Assembly (NCBI GenBank): GCA_016748015.1
Contig: JAAOMT010000226.1
Span: forward strand, 850,604 to 914,603
Direction: 5' to 3'
From: Geosiphon pyriformis
Taxonomy: Eukaryota > Glomeromycota > Glomeromycetes > Archaeosporales > Geosiphonaceae
Length of the DNA stretch: 64,000 nucleotides
In this document: positions 1 to 12,229 of the stretch, piece by piece
Numbering within the stretch: position 1 is the first letter of the stretch
How the letters are laid out: each line of letters begins with the position of its first letter
The notes under the pieces: model-generated
Databases searched by the model: none
What the model saw: only the letters and a program-made list of their open reading frames with translations
What the model was told of the DNA's origin: nothing
Position numbers and translations under genes: made by a program

Positions 1-1510
1 CTTAAGTGGTTATCAAAGTGTTTAAGGATAACAAAGAATTTGAAAAAGATATGTTTAAAATACATTTTGTTTTTGGTACATGAATATTTGTACTCTTTTG
101 CAGATTTAATCAGATGCTTTATTTAAAGATCGAAATTCAGGCTCATAGACAAAACAAAGAAAATTCTTTTTTATTTTCGTTAAAAATTAACTTTTCCATG
201 TTTTGAATGTTATTTTGTTTTAAGAAAATTCCAATCTTGAGGAAAATTAGTTAATAAAGAATAAACAATTAATTTACTCCTTTCTAAAAAATTAGTAGCT
301 TTTAAACAAAGAAAATTAGTTGGTTAAAACTCTTGTTCCCCTCCTTAGAGTTTTCAATGATTATTATGCAAGGCCCTTAAAATTTTATTTTTGGGATAAA
401 TTGTGACAGGTGAGACGACTATGATTCTTTATATTGATGCTTGGTATTACAGATTTTATATGAGAGATATCGGAAATGGCATGAATGATTTATAGAGGCA
501 ATTATTTTTTCCGAAAGCAGCATATAAATAAATAAGACTTTTCACTTTATAAAATATTTTTTATTAAATATATTGACCTCTTTTTTTAATAAAAAGATGA
601 AATGGGTAATTTTCTTCCGAACCATTTTCTTGAAATGAAATGTCATCTTTACTATTTTCCCTTTTCCCTTTTTCCAGTTTCTCCGTTATCTTGTTATCGG
701 GATCAACTAAATATTTTACTTTTTTGCTTATTAAAAAAGTTAAATGTATAAATTTTATTTTATAATAGCCCTAATTTCGTAATGTAAACCAAAAGTTTGC
801 AACTAGGAATTGTAATATCTTTAAATTTTATTTGATGATGCAATTCTTGTAATAGTTGTTAGCTATTGCATTTCATAAGATTGAAATAACCATTTTAATT
901 GCTAAATCTTATAGAATAACCTTATTTTCTTCAATTATAAAAAGATATCTCGGTAAAAAAACAATATCAATAATTGGAATCTAAATCGGTTATAATGTTG
1001 ACGAAGGAATAATGTCCAGCCAACCCAATCCAAAAGAATTTCCTCTCATTCACGAAAAATTTCCCAATAATTCGAAAAAATTGTACAATTCAAAATACCT
1101 TTTTAAAAGAATCAATAAACAGTTGTCAAAAGACTTTCACAATGAATAATCCTTTAATTCTTTTCATAAAATCCATTATTTTCTCGTAAAAAATCTTTAC
1201 GCTGAGTTCTGAAGCTTAATCAAGAAAAAGAGAAAAGATCAAAGTAATCTTAAAATAGAATGTCTTATCCTTGCCCAAAATGTATTTCTTAATAATCAAC
1301 TTTAAAAAATCACTTATTTCATTTGGTAGGTCAATAATTAGCACAATATAAACTTTTAAGATAAACCTTTTTATCGATACTAATGTCCAAATTTATTGAT
1401 AACAAAAGATGAGGTCTTTATTTACATAATAATGATCAGTGCTTATCTTTTAAGTGAAATTAGAAAGAACCTTTATAGCCATAGGTTAAAATTGTATTTA
1501 TTCTTTTAAG
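1..1510. other. Intergenic, no gene seen
   Basis: A+T-rich sequence with stops in all frames and no coding exon I could support. The last ~100 bases before the lipase-like gene are probably its promoter and leader, but I cannot place a specific site. Confidence 0.6.
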
Positions 1511-2939
1511 ATGAGGAATATTAAAAATTTTAACGTCCTTTTGTTCATTTTGATATTAGCTTGCATTTGCCAATCTTTTTCAAAACGGGAAATTTTTTCG
1601 GATATTGGAGATGTAAAATTATACTGCTTGGATTTGATCAAAATTCAAATCAAAAATCGTCTAAACTTTTAATTTTCAAAAATATCCCATAACTTACAGG
1701 TCAAAAGCCCAAAGTTTTTCAAAAATATCTCAAACAAGTCTAGGATAAACCAATTTTTACTTCCAAAGGGAAAATCATTCCTAAGTCGTATGACCAAATT
1801 TGTAATTTTCCTTATTGTTTTCCGCAAAATGAGATTGGAAAGATCGTAATGGAAAAAGATACTATCGGTAATTTCATTTTTACAGTAAATAGTTGATTTG
1901 GTTTAAAAAAAAAAACAGAATTTATTTTTTCACTGAGCATATGACACCATTTTTTGCACAATCACATCTTCATTTTGTAGCCGATATTATAGAAGAGGAA
2001 AATTTTCACAAATTATTACCTATTTTCGAGGGCCGATACTCAGCAGGGAACAATGGCTAGCGAGACCAGTTTCTTTAGCTCCGATTTATTGGGATAATTT
2101 CACACCCGAAAAAACTCTAGTTTATGCAACTTGGCTGGGAAATGTGGAAAAAATGATGCCTCTCTTATATGATAAAGTAGAAATAATGACTAAAAAAGAT
2201 ATAAGCATAGATTTTTCAATAGTTTTTGTTGGACATGGTATTGGAGGAGGTAAATTTTATCTTATAATAATTTAAAAGTTTTATTAGATTAAATGTGTAT
2301 AAAAAATTCTTTTACTCTCCTCAAGCCTATGCAGCTCTAGCGGCATTATCTTTTAACCATCTTTTATATCAAGAAAGAAGGCAAGTAGGCTTTCATACAA
2401 ATATTCGTTCAATAGGCGTGGTAACATTTGGTGCTCCTCGAATTGGGAATTTCCATTTTGTGAACTTGGTTTCGGGAGCATTTAAGAGCAGAAATGTCTA
2501 TCGAGTGACTCATTCAAATGATTGGGTTTCAAGAGAATTTCTGCCAAAAGGTAAATTTGTGCATTATAAACCGGAATATTGGTTAGCAAAGGGTGAGTGT
2601 GATTGTTCAAAATATTCTTCAGACAGGTTTTATGTGCATAAATGCGATTCCAAAGGAAATGAAAGTCAGGTAAGAATGAAATCAATCCTTGCAAAAAAAT
2701 ATTCATCATTCTTTTTAAAAAAATTTCATTCTCTCATGGTTCAAATTTTCTATTTCACTCAGATTCTAGTCTTTATAATTTTTAAACTAATATTATTTTA
2801 CTTTCTTTTTTAGGAATGTAATCTTGGCACGGTTGATTCAGAAAGCGAAAATAATCTCAATCCGAACATGGGTCCATTTCTCGGTATTATTTTCGCAAAC
2901 TGTACTGGAATAAAAAACTTATTTTTCAACCATGAATGA
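1511..2939 (+). CDS. Secreted class-3 lipase-like protein, catalytic Ser replaced by Gly
   Basis: Five-exon model: 1511-1612, 1744-1867, 1998-2249, 2326-2669, 2814-2939, phases agree, 315 aa. Residues 1-24 look like a signal peptide (hydrophobic VLLFILILACICQ). The alpha/beta-hydrolase core follows: an oxyanion-side YFRGP, a nucleophile elbow, then VVTFGAPRIGN and VTHSNDW (Asp region) and a late His in VHYKPEYW. These are class-3 (Lipase_3) landmarks. The elbow reads GHGIGG at about residues 154-159, so the usual Ser is Gly; the predicted protein lacks the nucleophile and may be a non-catalytic hydrolase-fold protein. A second lipase at 30.0 kb has the same change. The family and the 3' three exons are well supported; the first two exons (weak acceptors) are less certain. 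Several Cys near the C-terminus fit an extracellular protein. Confidence 0.65.
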
Positions 2940-3159
2940 GCTCGTTTTAAATGTACATACGACAATTTCTCTCAAGGTTCGGTATTTAAAGATGTAAAAT
3001 ATATGAGTTTGCTAAAAACTCCAAGGGTATGTGGAATCTTATGATAAAATCTCTCCAGATTCTGTTTTGTGGGCTTTCCTTTTTAAATATATTATAGCGT
3101 AGATTTTTTTGATGTTTTTAGGTTATAAAGTAAAAAGGAGGTATTTTAGCGAATGAAGG

Positions 3160-3277
3160 TATAGTGGCAAAGTTAGTAATTTTTTATGGGTTGTGATAAA
3201 GACCATAAAAAATAACATTTTTTCAAGTGAGAAAATGGCATACTTTTAGGCGAATTTATTTTGCCAACTTTGCTATA
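3160..3277. repeat. Small imperfect fold-back (possible MITE-like remnant)
   Basis: TATAGTGGCAAAGTTA at 3160-3175 is nearly the reverse complement of GCCAACTTTGCTATA at 3263-3277. Inside it, an A/T-rich segment ending in TTTTTTATGG near 3188 pairs with ACCATAAAAAATAA near 3202-3216. The whole could fold into a nested hairpin of about 118 bp. No clear target-site duplication was seen, so a mobile origin is only a guess. Confidence 0.3.
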
Positions 3278-3904
3278 ATATATTTTTTTGTTAAATACTC
3301 AAACAAACTAATTTTTTTACTTTTAAAAAAACATATGGGCCATACAATATTACAAAAAAAGTCAAAATAATAATAATAATAATAATAAATTATATAAAAT
3401 AAAAATTATATAAAAACCAAATTGTATTAAAAAATTAATTTTATGTTTTTATTTGTCAAATTGAAATATTTAAATTATAAAAACAATGAAAATTTTAAAA
3501 TAATTAAAAAACTTTTTTTCATTAATTTAATAGACCAATAAAACAAATATAATTCCAATTAATGAAAAATATAATAATTCATTGTATTTATATGATTTAA
3601 AATTACAAATATGTAACAATTAAATATTATATTAAAATTTATATAATATTTATTTGTCATATTCACAATTTTCATTTTTAATTATTATCAATAAAATAAT
3701 TTTAATAAAAAAAATTAATATGAACAAATAGATATTCATAAATTTAATTATAAAGATTTTTTTCAAAACATTAATAAAAAATAATTTTTGAATTCAACTT
3801 TAAAAAGTATTTTATTTTAATAATAAAATATTATTAAAAAAAAGCTTATTGATAATTCAATGAAATCAATAATTGTTAACTGGTTTTATAAGAGTAAAAA
3901 ATGA

Positions 3905-3942
3905 AACTTGAGTTTAATAAAAATTTTTATTAAACTCAAGTT
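3905..3942. repeat. Perfect 38-bp palindrome without a loop
   Basis: A 19-base arm beginning AACTTGAGTTTAATAAAAA is followed at once by its exact reverse complement. It lies in the spacer between two genes. It could form a cruciform or an RNA hairpin; nothing nearby shows which, if either, matters. Confidence 0.85.
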
Positions 3943-5489
3943 ATTTTGCACAGTAAATGTTTTGATGTATAAGATTTTATGATTTGTATCATATCACATT
4001 AATTATTAATTATTGGTAGATATTCTCACACTTCGTGTTCTTTTTGTTGTTACGTACAAATACTAATTTTAGTTTTATGCCACAAAAAATGTCGGTTTTA
4101 AATGCAACGGTAATCATATGTAAACTGTTCAAAGGAATAAAATATTGCATGTTGATAAGATAAAGAAGGACAGTGGGGATGGACAGTTTTCAAAGGTCAT
4201 TGTGAAACAGAAAAATAGGTTTAAGATATGGTTAGTGGATGAATTAGAACAAGCAAGATCTGCTCATTTTTGTCAATCCGACATATGTCTGCCAAATATT
4301 TCTTTATAATTGAAAAATATATTTTAATTTCACGCATTTTTGAATTCTTTTTTCATAAATTCTGTCAGAAACTTTTTATATATCAATTCTGCTGCTCATA
4401 TGTTTAGGAGAGAACTTGCAATTATTTTATGACTTCATTGGTATATAAGCTATATTCGTGAAAAAAGCGGAAAATTTTTCTATTATAATGATGTGGCCAT
4501 TAATATAGTCATACGTTGATTAACCATAAAATCTTTAGGTCCATATTGACTCGAGAAACAGGTTAAAAATGTGTGCGTTAAATTTACTTTTTCGGATGAA
4601 ATGTGATTTATTGATGCTTTAATCAAAGATTTGATAATCAAAGTGAGCAGATAAGAATTCATCATTTGGATTCTGATGAGATCATAGCTCTTTGATTTAG
4701 TCCTTTGGCTACAACTCTTTTAGTCATAGAATTTTTTATGGAACATTCTATTTAATCACGGTTTCTCTGGAATTCCCATCATGTTGCCATTCTCGAAGAA
4801 TATGGCATTTTCAAAAATGAGTGAACTGGTCAAATGAAATAGGTTTACCATTTTTTACCGTCTTCCCCTCCTCCTCATCGATTGTTTTTATACGTATATA
4901 CCCTAGAATTGGTGAATTATTTTAGGATGGTCCCATTCATTAAAATAATTTACACAATTGGCTATGCTGTTTCAAAAGTTACACTTACCTCAATATTTTT
5001 TAATAGAAAGGAAATTTCCAAAGTCGTTAGCAGGATGATTATTTTGATACCCGATTTTCCTTATAACACTTCTTGTTTCGGAAAGATTTTCCCTCAAACC
5101 AACAATCACAATGATAAATTTCGCAATTCGAAGCATATCGCACGTGCTCATTCTCTTATTTAAAAAAATTGATGCAATAGTCTAGACAATTATGCAATTT
5201 TTTATTCACAATATTAAATTTAGCACCATAGTGGTTGATAGTTGGACACTTTCAAGACACGTGGTCCCTGCTACCTGCATCTTGCAGCCTTGTGAAATGG
5301 AGGATTTTCAGTTACATAAATATGGCAATGGGTTCTTTAAAAGCCTTGTTAAGCCAACTGAACACTCAACTAAATTTCGTATCTTGGTTTCGAAAATTCT
5401 TTTTTGTAAATTCACAAACTTTAGACACAATTTTACAATATTCAAGTGTAAAGAACAAAATTTTAATTGAAAAATTCTAGTTTGAAAAG

Positions 5490-6714
5490 ATGGAAAAACT
5501 TCAAGAAACCACAAAATTGATTAAACGCGAACGAATCTCAGGGACAAATACAAATTTAATATTTCAGTATGGGACTGAAATTAATTTTGAAGAGAAAGAT
5601 GATGGCGGTGATGAAGAACTCGTTTGGTATTTAGGTAAATCTTGGCAAAATAACTCAAAAGTTTTCTAAAGCTGATATTTCCAAAAACTTATTCACTATT
5701 TATTTTTCCTGCTATCCAAAGGATATGGCAGCAACATGAGTTCGAATACATTTACAGGTCGTCGAAAAGTTTATCCCTCACTTTCTTTCCCATGCTTCGT
5801 ACCTTCATACTTTCTTTCATTCGATATTGGTGGACAAAAGTATATGGAACCTTGTTTCGCAAATATAATGCGGTTTGAACCTCCTCCAACAGGCATAACC
5901 CGTGAATATGCGGAAAAAGTTCATAGTCACTGTGCAACAGGAACGCCGTTTATATGGAACGAAAAGAATCCTCAAGCAAGCTTACCACCCACACTACAAG
6001 GTGTAATACATCGAATAAAGCTATCAGAATATCGTCAAATTTTATTCACGGAGCCCCCCTTTGGTTGGGCTGATATCAAGACAGGTTATAAAGAAATTGA
6101 GGTCGAATGTGTGACTTATGATAACGAGGTCATATTGGCGAAAACTCTAATATCATTTCCGGGGCAGGAGAGACCTGGATCTCAAGCGTCAGAGAGGTAA
6201 TTATAAAAAATGATCATTTATTTGGGAGTCGAAAATTTTTTTGGACTATCTCTTACAAGTAATCTAATCCTTGTTATAATTTGTTGATTTCAAAAGATAT
6301 CTCAACATACTCCGAGATGGGGCAAAAGAACATCACATGGATCCAGAATACCGTTTATACTTATCACGATTGCAACCCTTCTTCCCACGAACGCTACGAA
6401 AGCGAATTGGCAAAACACTTTTTATGTTGTTATTTTTCCCTGTGTTGTACTTTTTATATTCAATCAGTATGTCCTGGATGAATAAGAGAAAACAGATTCC
6501 AAGATGGGTAGCTCTATCATTCTCAAATGTGAGAAAATTTTCGACACACGTACATGATTCTTTTTTTAAACCTGTTTTTGGGAGTGGTGAGTCAAATCTA
6601 GATGAACAAGGTGAAGATGAGGAACAGACATTAGATTATGAGGTGTTTGACAAAATAGATAATGTTAATTACATTATAGAAGAAAAGGCAGAGGGTAGAA
6701 GGGTTTTTTCTTGA
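5490..6714 (+). CDS. Gamma-glutamylcyclotransferase-like protein with C-terminal membrane segment
   Basis: Three exons, 5490-5634, 5722-6196 and 6297-6714, joined by GT-AG introns of 87 and 100 bp, give 345 aa. The first splice restores YGSNM at residues 50-54, the diagnostic phosphate/glycine loop of the GGCT (AIG2/GGCT-like) fold. Downstream TFTGRR, VPSYFLSFDIGG and EPCFANI match fungal GGCT-like proteins, and a Glu in ILFTEPP (about residue 159) sits where the acid/base Glu is expected, so it could be active on gamma-glutamyl peptides. Residues ~221-235 (DPEYRLYLSRLQPF) are the usual C-terminal cap. Unusual is a hydrophobic stretch at about 247-265 followed by an acidic tail, suggesting a membrane-tethered enzyme with the domain on one side. 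The substrate cannot be told from sequence. Start is the ATG in the only open first exon. Confidence 0.75.
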
Positions 6715-8271
6715 ATTTGGAATAGAAGCAGAATTACAATATTTCGAATATAATTTCATTTAAAAGTTTAATGTACATTTCATACCTAGTTGATCTATGT
6801 GTTGAGTTGGAAAGAGAGATTTTTTAATGGGAAATTTTTTTGTTTTAAATGTAAAGCTCAACTCTCAATATAAACAGAATTGAGAGTTTATCAATAACAA
6901 AGTAAAATAGCTTTCAATCTAGAAATCATTAGTTGTGCAGGCGTTACTAATTGAGCCTCTTAATAAAATTTTAATTTTTAAATATGGGAAAAAGAAAAAG
7001 AAAAAGAAAAAGAAAACCTCCTGAAAGTATAAATCTTTAAGTTCGCCCCCCCCCCAAACTTAATTGCTTATAGCATGTAAACTAACGCTAAATTGAGAGT
7101 TTATTATTCTTGTATTTGGCAAAAAACTTCGCGGTATAATTTTCGCTTTTGCATGCATACAGATTCTGTAATCGTTTGAAATTCATACGGGTAAGCTATT
7201 TTTGGCTCTTTGGGAGGTATGATCAATTAAAAATAGATTTTTTAATAAAAGCATGCATACAAAGACATCAAACTTGGCAATTACTTAATATAATTTGAAA
7301 AATGTTGAAAGAGAAGAAGAAATTTCAGCATTATAAACTTTAGAGGAATATTTAATTCACCTAGTCAATCAATTTGAGGTATTTACAAAAAAAAAATTGT
7401 ATTTCTCCCTCATTTAAATATTAAACGAGGAAAACGATATCATGCTTGATATAGAACAATGGACAATATTAACGATTAAAATAAATAGTTCAAACACTTT
7501 AATACATTATACATCTATCGATGACACTAATTCAAAGTGGCTGGGATCTCTCATCAACACAGTATTTTTAATTATTTAATTAATTAATGTATAAATGTAT
7601 CAGGTGGTTAGTTCTTTGTTTTTGGTAAATGCCAATTTTCACTGGTTAATAGTATAAAAATCTATGCACAATTCATTATGGAAAACTTTCTAAGGATTGC
7701 TTTGCAGAGTTATATACAAGTATGCAAGAAATCATAACTAGAAATAGCACAATCTTTAACTGGGGGGTTGGTCGCAGCAACTCTTGGCACTGCACAATAG
7801 CAATCCCTATCGTACGAAGTAAATAAAGTTGAAGCAAACTTTATTCATCTAACAGTAAAATGATAATTCCGTTCTATATCAAAAGTCAAATCTAGAGGAA
7901 TTCAATTTCTTAGATATTAAAAAAAATTTATCTCAAATGAGAATTTAATTAATCTGCATAAGGATGACTAAATTCTATTGTCAAGATTTCAATTATCCGA
8001 TAATTTGACCCTTCACGCAAGAAATGCCTGATTCTGTAAACCTTTTCCCCCCTTCATATCTTTATGAAACAATAAAAAAAATGCCAGTCCAATTAAAACG
8101 GGAAACCAGGTGTCACATTCTAGTTAAAGTTTCGTTTTTGTAGGGATTGAAAACCTTTTTATAACATTGACATAAGTTTTTCGCTAAAATATCTTTTTAT
8201 TTAATTTATGTCCTTTTGATACTTAGTCATAATTATTTGTTAAAGAAATTTCTCTTGTCATAGCTAAAAAG
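6715..8271. other. Intergenic, no gene seen
   Basis: A+T-rich spacer with a short AAAAAG-type repeat near 6985-7013 and a C-run near 7047-7056. No exon could be supported on either strand. Confidence 0.6.
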
Positions 8272-10173
8272 ATGAAAGCCGTATTTAGACTACTTCGAAA
8301 ATTCTTCATAGATCTTGTACCTGACCGTGAGACAGAACCAGGATTTCTGCGTGGTGTTAAATTTTTTTTCATGTATTCCATTTATATTGGGTGTTTGGGA
8401 TACATCATTTACCTTTCACGCGAAATTGTCACTGAAAACCCACATATCGAGATAACCTCTGAAACTAAACTTGAAGTACCTAGTCCATGTGAGTGGATGG
8501 AATTGCCAAATTTTTCTTTGAGCAAGTGAAATAAATTTTATGCTGAAAAGTTTACTCTCAATTTTCTTGCATCAATCTAGTTTTTCGGGTTGAATCACCG
8601 TTCTTTTTTACTATAAAATGCAATTTTTTGGATTCAAGTAAGCAACATCTCAGTTTAATATCATCCTAGTTTTTATAAAAATGTACAAACCTAAACAATT
8701 CGTGATATGAGATTAAAAATTTTATAATTTCAATCAGGCAACAAAATAATTGAAACTGTTGATTGTGACAAATATTTCGAACAACCAGAGAGTGCCTCGC
8801 CTTTTGCGAGATATTGGTCAACGTTGGATGAGAAAAATAAGCCACAAATTTATTTTTCGCCAGAAAAATATTTTGGAATGTATGTGGAAATTTTCGCTAA
8901 TGCTACGCCTAATGCCAATGCTGATTCTGGGGCGTTGGACAAATCATCAATAATAGTAACGTTTGCTGACGCTGGTAAGTGTTGATTTTGTGAGGTGATA
9001 TTTAACATGATTCGAGTTTTTTCAAACGAGAAATTACTCCTTCCTAGCATCAGAAGAGGTCGATTTTTCGAATGCCAAACCAGATACAGCTGTAGCCCGA
9101 ACGGAACAGATTATTTCGGAAAACAAATATGTCTTGTCACCTAAGCAGGTAAAAGATTAGGTTTTAATTAAGAAGTTTTCCATTGCCTTCATGTCTTTTT
9201 TACGATTGATAATATATTTTTAAATTCACTCTAATATCAGAGGCACATGTTTTGGTTCCGACGTATCCAGAAACAAGACCTAGATGGTCATAAGTGGAGA
9301 AATCGAGCTGGAGTTCAAAAGAAAACTAATGACTATTTTCAGATAACTTCCAGACTACGTTAGAGAATAATTTAATAATTTTGTCTATTCTTTAATACTT
9401 AAAAACGAGATCAAATGAAATTTCAATTTAGAAACGGTGAATCCTCAAAAGCCGGATGAATTTGCTCCTTATGCAACCATTGATATTCATTATCAGAGCC
9501 GTATTTTAGAAACGAACGAACAAAAAAAGTAGGTATTGAAATAATTGGAGCTGTTAATTGAATGAGCTTGAATAAACTAATTTTTTGAACTCCTTTCCAC
9601 TCATTTATTGAAAAAAAGGGATAAAACAGTAAGCCGTTATTGTCCAAGTTTTGAATTCTCGTTATCTTGGATTTTAATATATAAAATGACCTTTCCTTTC
9701 TCATTGTAGGTTTTGGCTTTATTAAGTACCCTTGGTGGTGCGTATGGTCTTGGTATTGCGGTTTACTGTTTCTGTTTCGGTAAGTTTTATTCTCTAGACT
9801 ATGCCTTTTCTAATTCCTAAGATTTCAAAACAATCATCTTGTTTCTCAACCTATTCTATCAAATCCAAAAAACTTTTTAGGCGCCTCACCATTAGGACCA
9901 TGGGGCTGGGCCCAAGAACTTCCGGGTATTCGACGAGCTTTGAAACGAAAACTTCGTCAATATTTTACTGATCACATCCCACTCGTCCATACAGCCAAAA
10001 CGGGGTCCGAGGATCCGGAGACCTTGAGACATGTCGAGCTTGTGGAACGTGTTTACGGGCTAGAAAGGAGAAGTGCATTATTGGAATTGTTACTGAAAGA
10101 ATATGTGGTTGATATTGGGGATTTAGAAGATTTGGCGAAGTCTAAGAATGATATAGATTTGGAGAAATCGTAG
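8272..10173 (+). CDS. Two-membrane-span protein of unknown function (paralogue A)
   Basis: Eight exons: 8272-8488, 8738-8974, 9048-9148, 9241-9358, 9432-9528, a 10-nt microexon 9619-9628, 9710-9779 and 9881-10173, giving 380 aa with consistent phases. Residues ~28-48 are a first membrane segment. About 210 residues (likely lumenal or extracellular) follow, then a Gly-rich second segment at ~261-284 (LSTLGGAYGLGIAVYC). A basic cytoplasmic tail starts with GASPLGPWGWAQ and ends acidic. I do not recognise the family. The gene at 25.9 kb is a clear paralogue: the exons corresponding to 118, 97, 10 and 70 nt are exactly the same length, and the GA(S/F)P..PWG(W/L)AQ(E/K)LP junction is conserved. 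The microexon encodes only the residues between ectodomain and second span. The donor after 9358 (GTTAGA) is weak, but the phase and the paralogue support it. Confidence 0.7.
9619..9628 (+). other. 10-nt microexon of paralogue A
   Basis: GGATAAAACA between an AAAAAAAG acceptor and a GTAAGC donor. It is required to carry phase 2 of the preceding exon into phase 0 of the second membrane segment; skipping it puts the next exon out of frame. Its product contributes Asp-Lys-Thr. Confidence 0.7.
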
Positions 10174-11451
10174 ATTTAAGTCTATATTTTAGCTATGCAT
10201 TCACAAAAACAAATTTACCCGTCCGAGGAATCATGAAAGGAAAAATTGGGGCTAGAAGCATTATTATGAATTTGAATATTTAGAGGTATTCACCAAAATG
10301 TATGAGCGATCGTCTCGTTCATTTTCTATTTAAATTTTTGATTATTTTAAATTGAGATAAAAGCAGTTTAACCTAAAAAGGTTGACATCTTGTAAGTGAG
10401 ACAAAGTCTTTTAATTGGTCGATTGGATTCAAAATTTAGACTAGTTCAATTTAAAAAGGGAACTCAATTTTCAAAGAACTTGAGGATTTGCATGAATAGA
10501 GGATAGGGAGAATTTTATTTCAGCCCCCTTGATTTATTTGAAATTGACAATTTTATCGTTATGTAAGAGTTCGGGACTTTAAGGCTTTCATGTAAATAGT
10601 CGGCTTTTTCTTTTAATTAAATCTTTTGGTTCGACAATTTTTCTTTAACATGAATAATTGAATACATGCGCATCTTTAAATAGGTAGTGTAATGCAAAAA
10701 TTTAATAGCCGTTTTCAATGAGAAAGATATCGTCATCGCAATACTGAAAATTTCACCTTTTTATAAAGAAATTTAAAAATTTTAAAAATTAAAAGCCTGA
10801 AGAACGTGCAAGTCTACCAATTATATAAAATGGTGCTTGCTTTTCGAGATGTTTTATTATTATTTGTGAATTGGATTATGCTACTAAATAATCTTTGTAC
10901 TTTTCTATTGAGTGAAAAAATTAAATGTTTCATAGGAATGCGCAGAAATTAGGATTAATTTCGAGAGCTTAGTTTTTATAAAGAAAATCAAATAATGATA
11001 CATTCTGTGATCAAAGCTGCCACAAATTTATTAATTTGTGGAAGAAATGAAACCAATCATTTTTAAAACTCTTGACATCCATTTTAATTCTGGGAAAAAC
11101 ACCAATAAAGTAAAATAATCCGATCCACATTAGCATGATCGCGAAAGAAGAAAATGTCAGGTTTAGTGGAACCAATTAAACTCCATGAAATTTCATGCAT
11201 GTGAGTTTATTGAAGTTAAACATATTGTGATCAATAAATTAGTTGACTAATCACGCGCTTGAAATCGTGAGTCAAATAAATATAAAGTTAGAGATTCAAA
11301 GGGTAAAATAATTGAATCATTTTAACTTGAAACTTCGAGCCATATTTTCTTTATAAATACACTCTTTTAAACCATCACATATTCAAAACCCGGAAGAACT
11401 TCTAAAAAAAAACTTTGAACGCAATAAAACTCAAAGATTTGCAAGCGAAAT
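10174..11451. other. Intergenic, no gene seen
   Basis: A+T-rich spacer without supportable exons. Confidence 0.55.
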
Positions 11452-11634
11452 ATGGCACTACAACTTATCATTTTTTTCATAATGTTATTCTCGACTATTA
11501 TTTCTCTGGATAAATTTTTTGAACAAGAGAGGCTCAAAAAAAAGGCTGCTAAAAATCGACAACGACGGACTTTAAGTAGAGATTATAATGACCAAAGAAT
11601 AGCAATAACTAAAATTTCTGAGAAGGCGAAATAA
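11452..11634 (+). CDS. Possible small membrane protein, 60 aa
   Basis: An ATG-started frame of 60 codons has an N-terminal hydrophobic segment (LQLIIFFIMLFSTII) followed by a basic, charged tail (ERLKKKAAKNRQRR). A TATAAATA-like stretch lies about 100 bp upstream near 11352. The layout resembles a small single-span protein, but no homology is recognised and such a frame can arise by chance here. It could also be a first exon. Confidence 0.3.
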   Translation: MALQLIIFFIMLFSTIISLDKFFEQERLKKKAAKNRQRRTLSRDYNDQRIAITKISEKAK

Positions 11635-12229
11635 AAGTTTTTGGTAAGTTATTTGGCTGTAAAGAAGATTTTTAAATGATGTTGAGTCTCTCAAAAAGGT
11701 TTTATTTCCATAGCCAATTTAATTTTAACTCCTTGGATTCACGGTAATAATGGAAATAGGTCCTCTAAAACAGTTAAATTAATTGTGTGAGTGTGCCTTT
11801 GATAGCTCTATTACCAGCATAGTATAATTAACGTTTTAAATAATGCTTCGAATTTCTTTATCAAGAGTCTAGAATTTGAATTAATTGATTTCATTTTAAA
11901 AACAAGATTGGCCAGCAAACTTTAGTCAATATGAAAATTTTTAATTCATAAATTGAGGATGAACAATTTATCTTTTCGTAAAAACGGAATGAATTATTCC
12001 AAGAAAAACACTTGTGCTTAAAGCGTTATTTTCCATAGTTTAAACTTTGTATTTTAGCTATAAATTATGGTTTGGTACGATTTGCGAAAAGTTAAAAAAT
12101 CGAATACAGACCTACCTATTTTATAAATTCGTGCTGATAAAATTTAAGGTGTATCAAAAATCTTGATCATTATTATGTTTACAGACTCCCAGATTATTTC
12201 GTAGCGAAGAAAGAAGTTGACTTTCCATC

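Larger units (their letters stand above)
2940..5489. other. Intergenic, A+T-rich, with fold-backs and short coding-like scraps
   Basis: Positions 3300-3900 are mostly A and T with a short AAT run near 3367. Two fold-backs are listed separately. Between about 4114 and 4308 a frame without ATG reads like protein (VDKIKKDSGDGQFSK, then KNRFKIWLVDELEQARS), and further scraps follow to 4700. I could not join them into a gene. They may be remains of one. Confidence 0.45.

Noticed and set aside
4882-5470. Overlapping 80-93-codon frames before the cyclotransferase gene
   Set aside because: No recognisable protein character; overlapping frames on both strands in the promoter region of a better gene.
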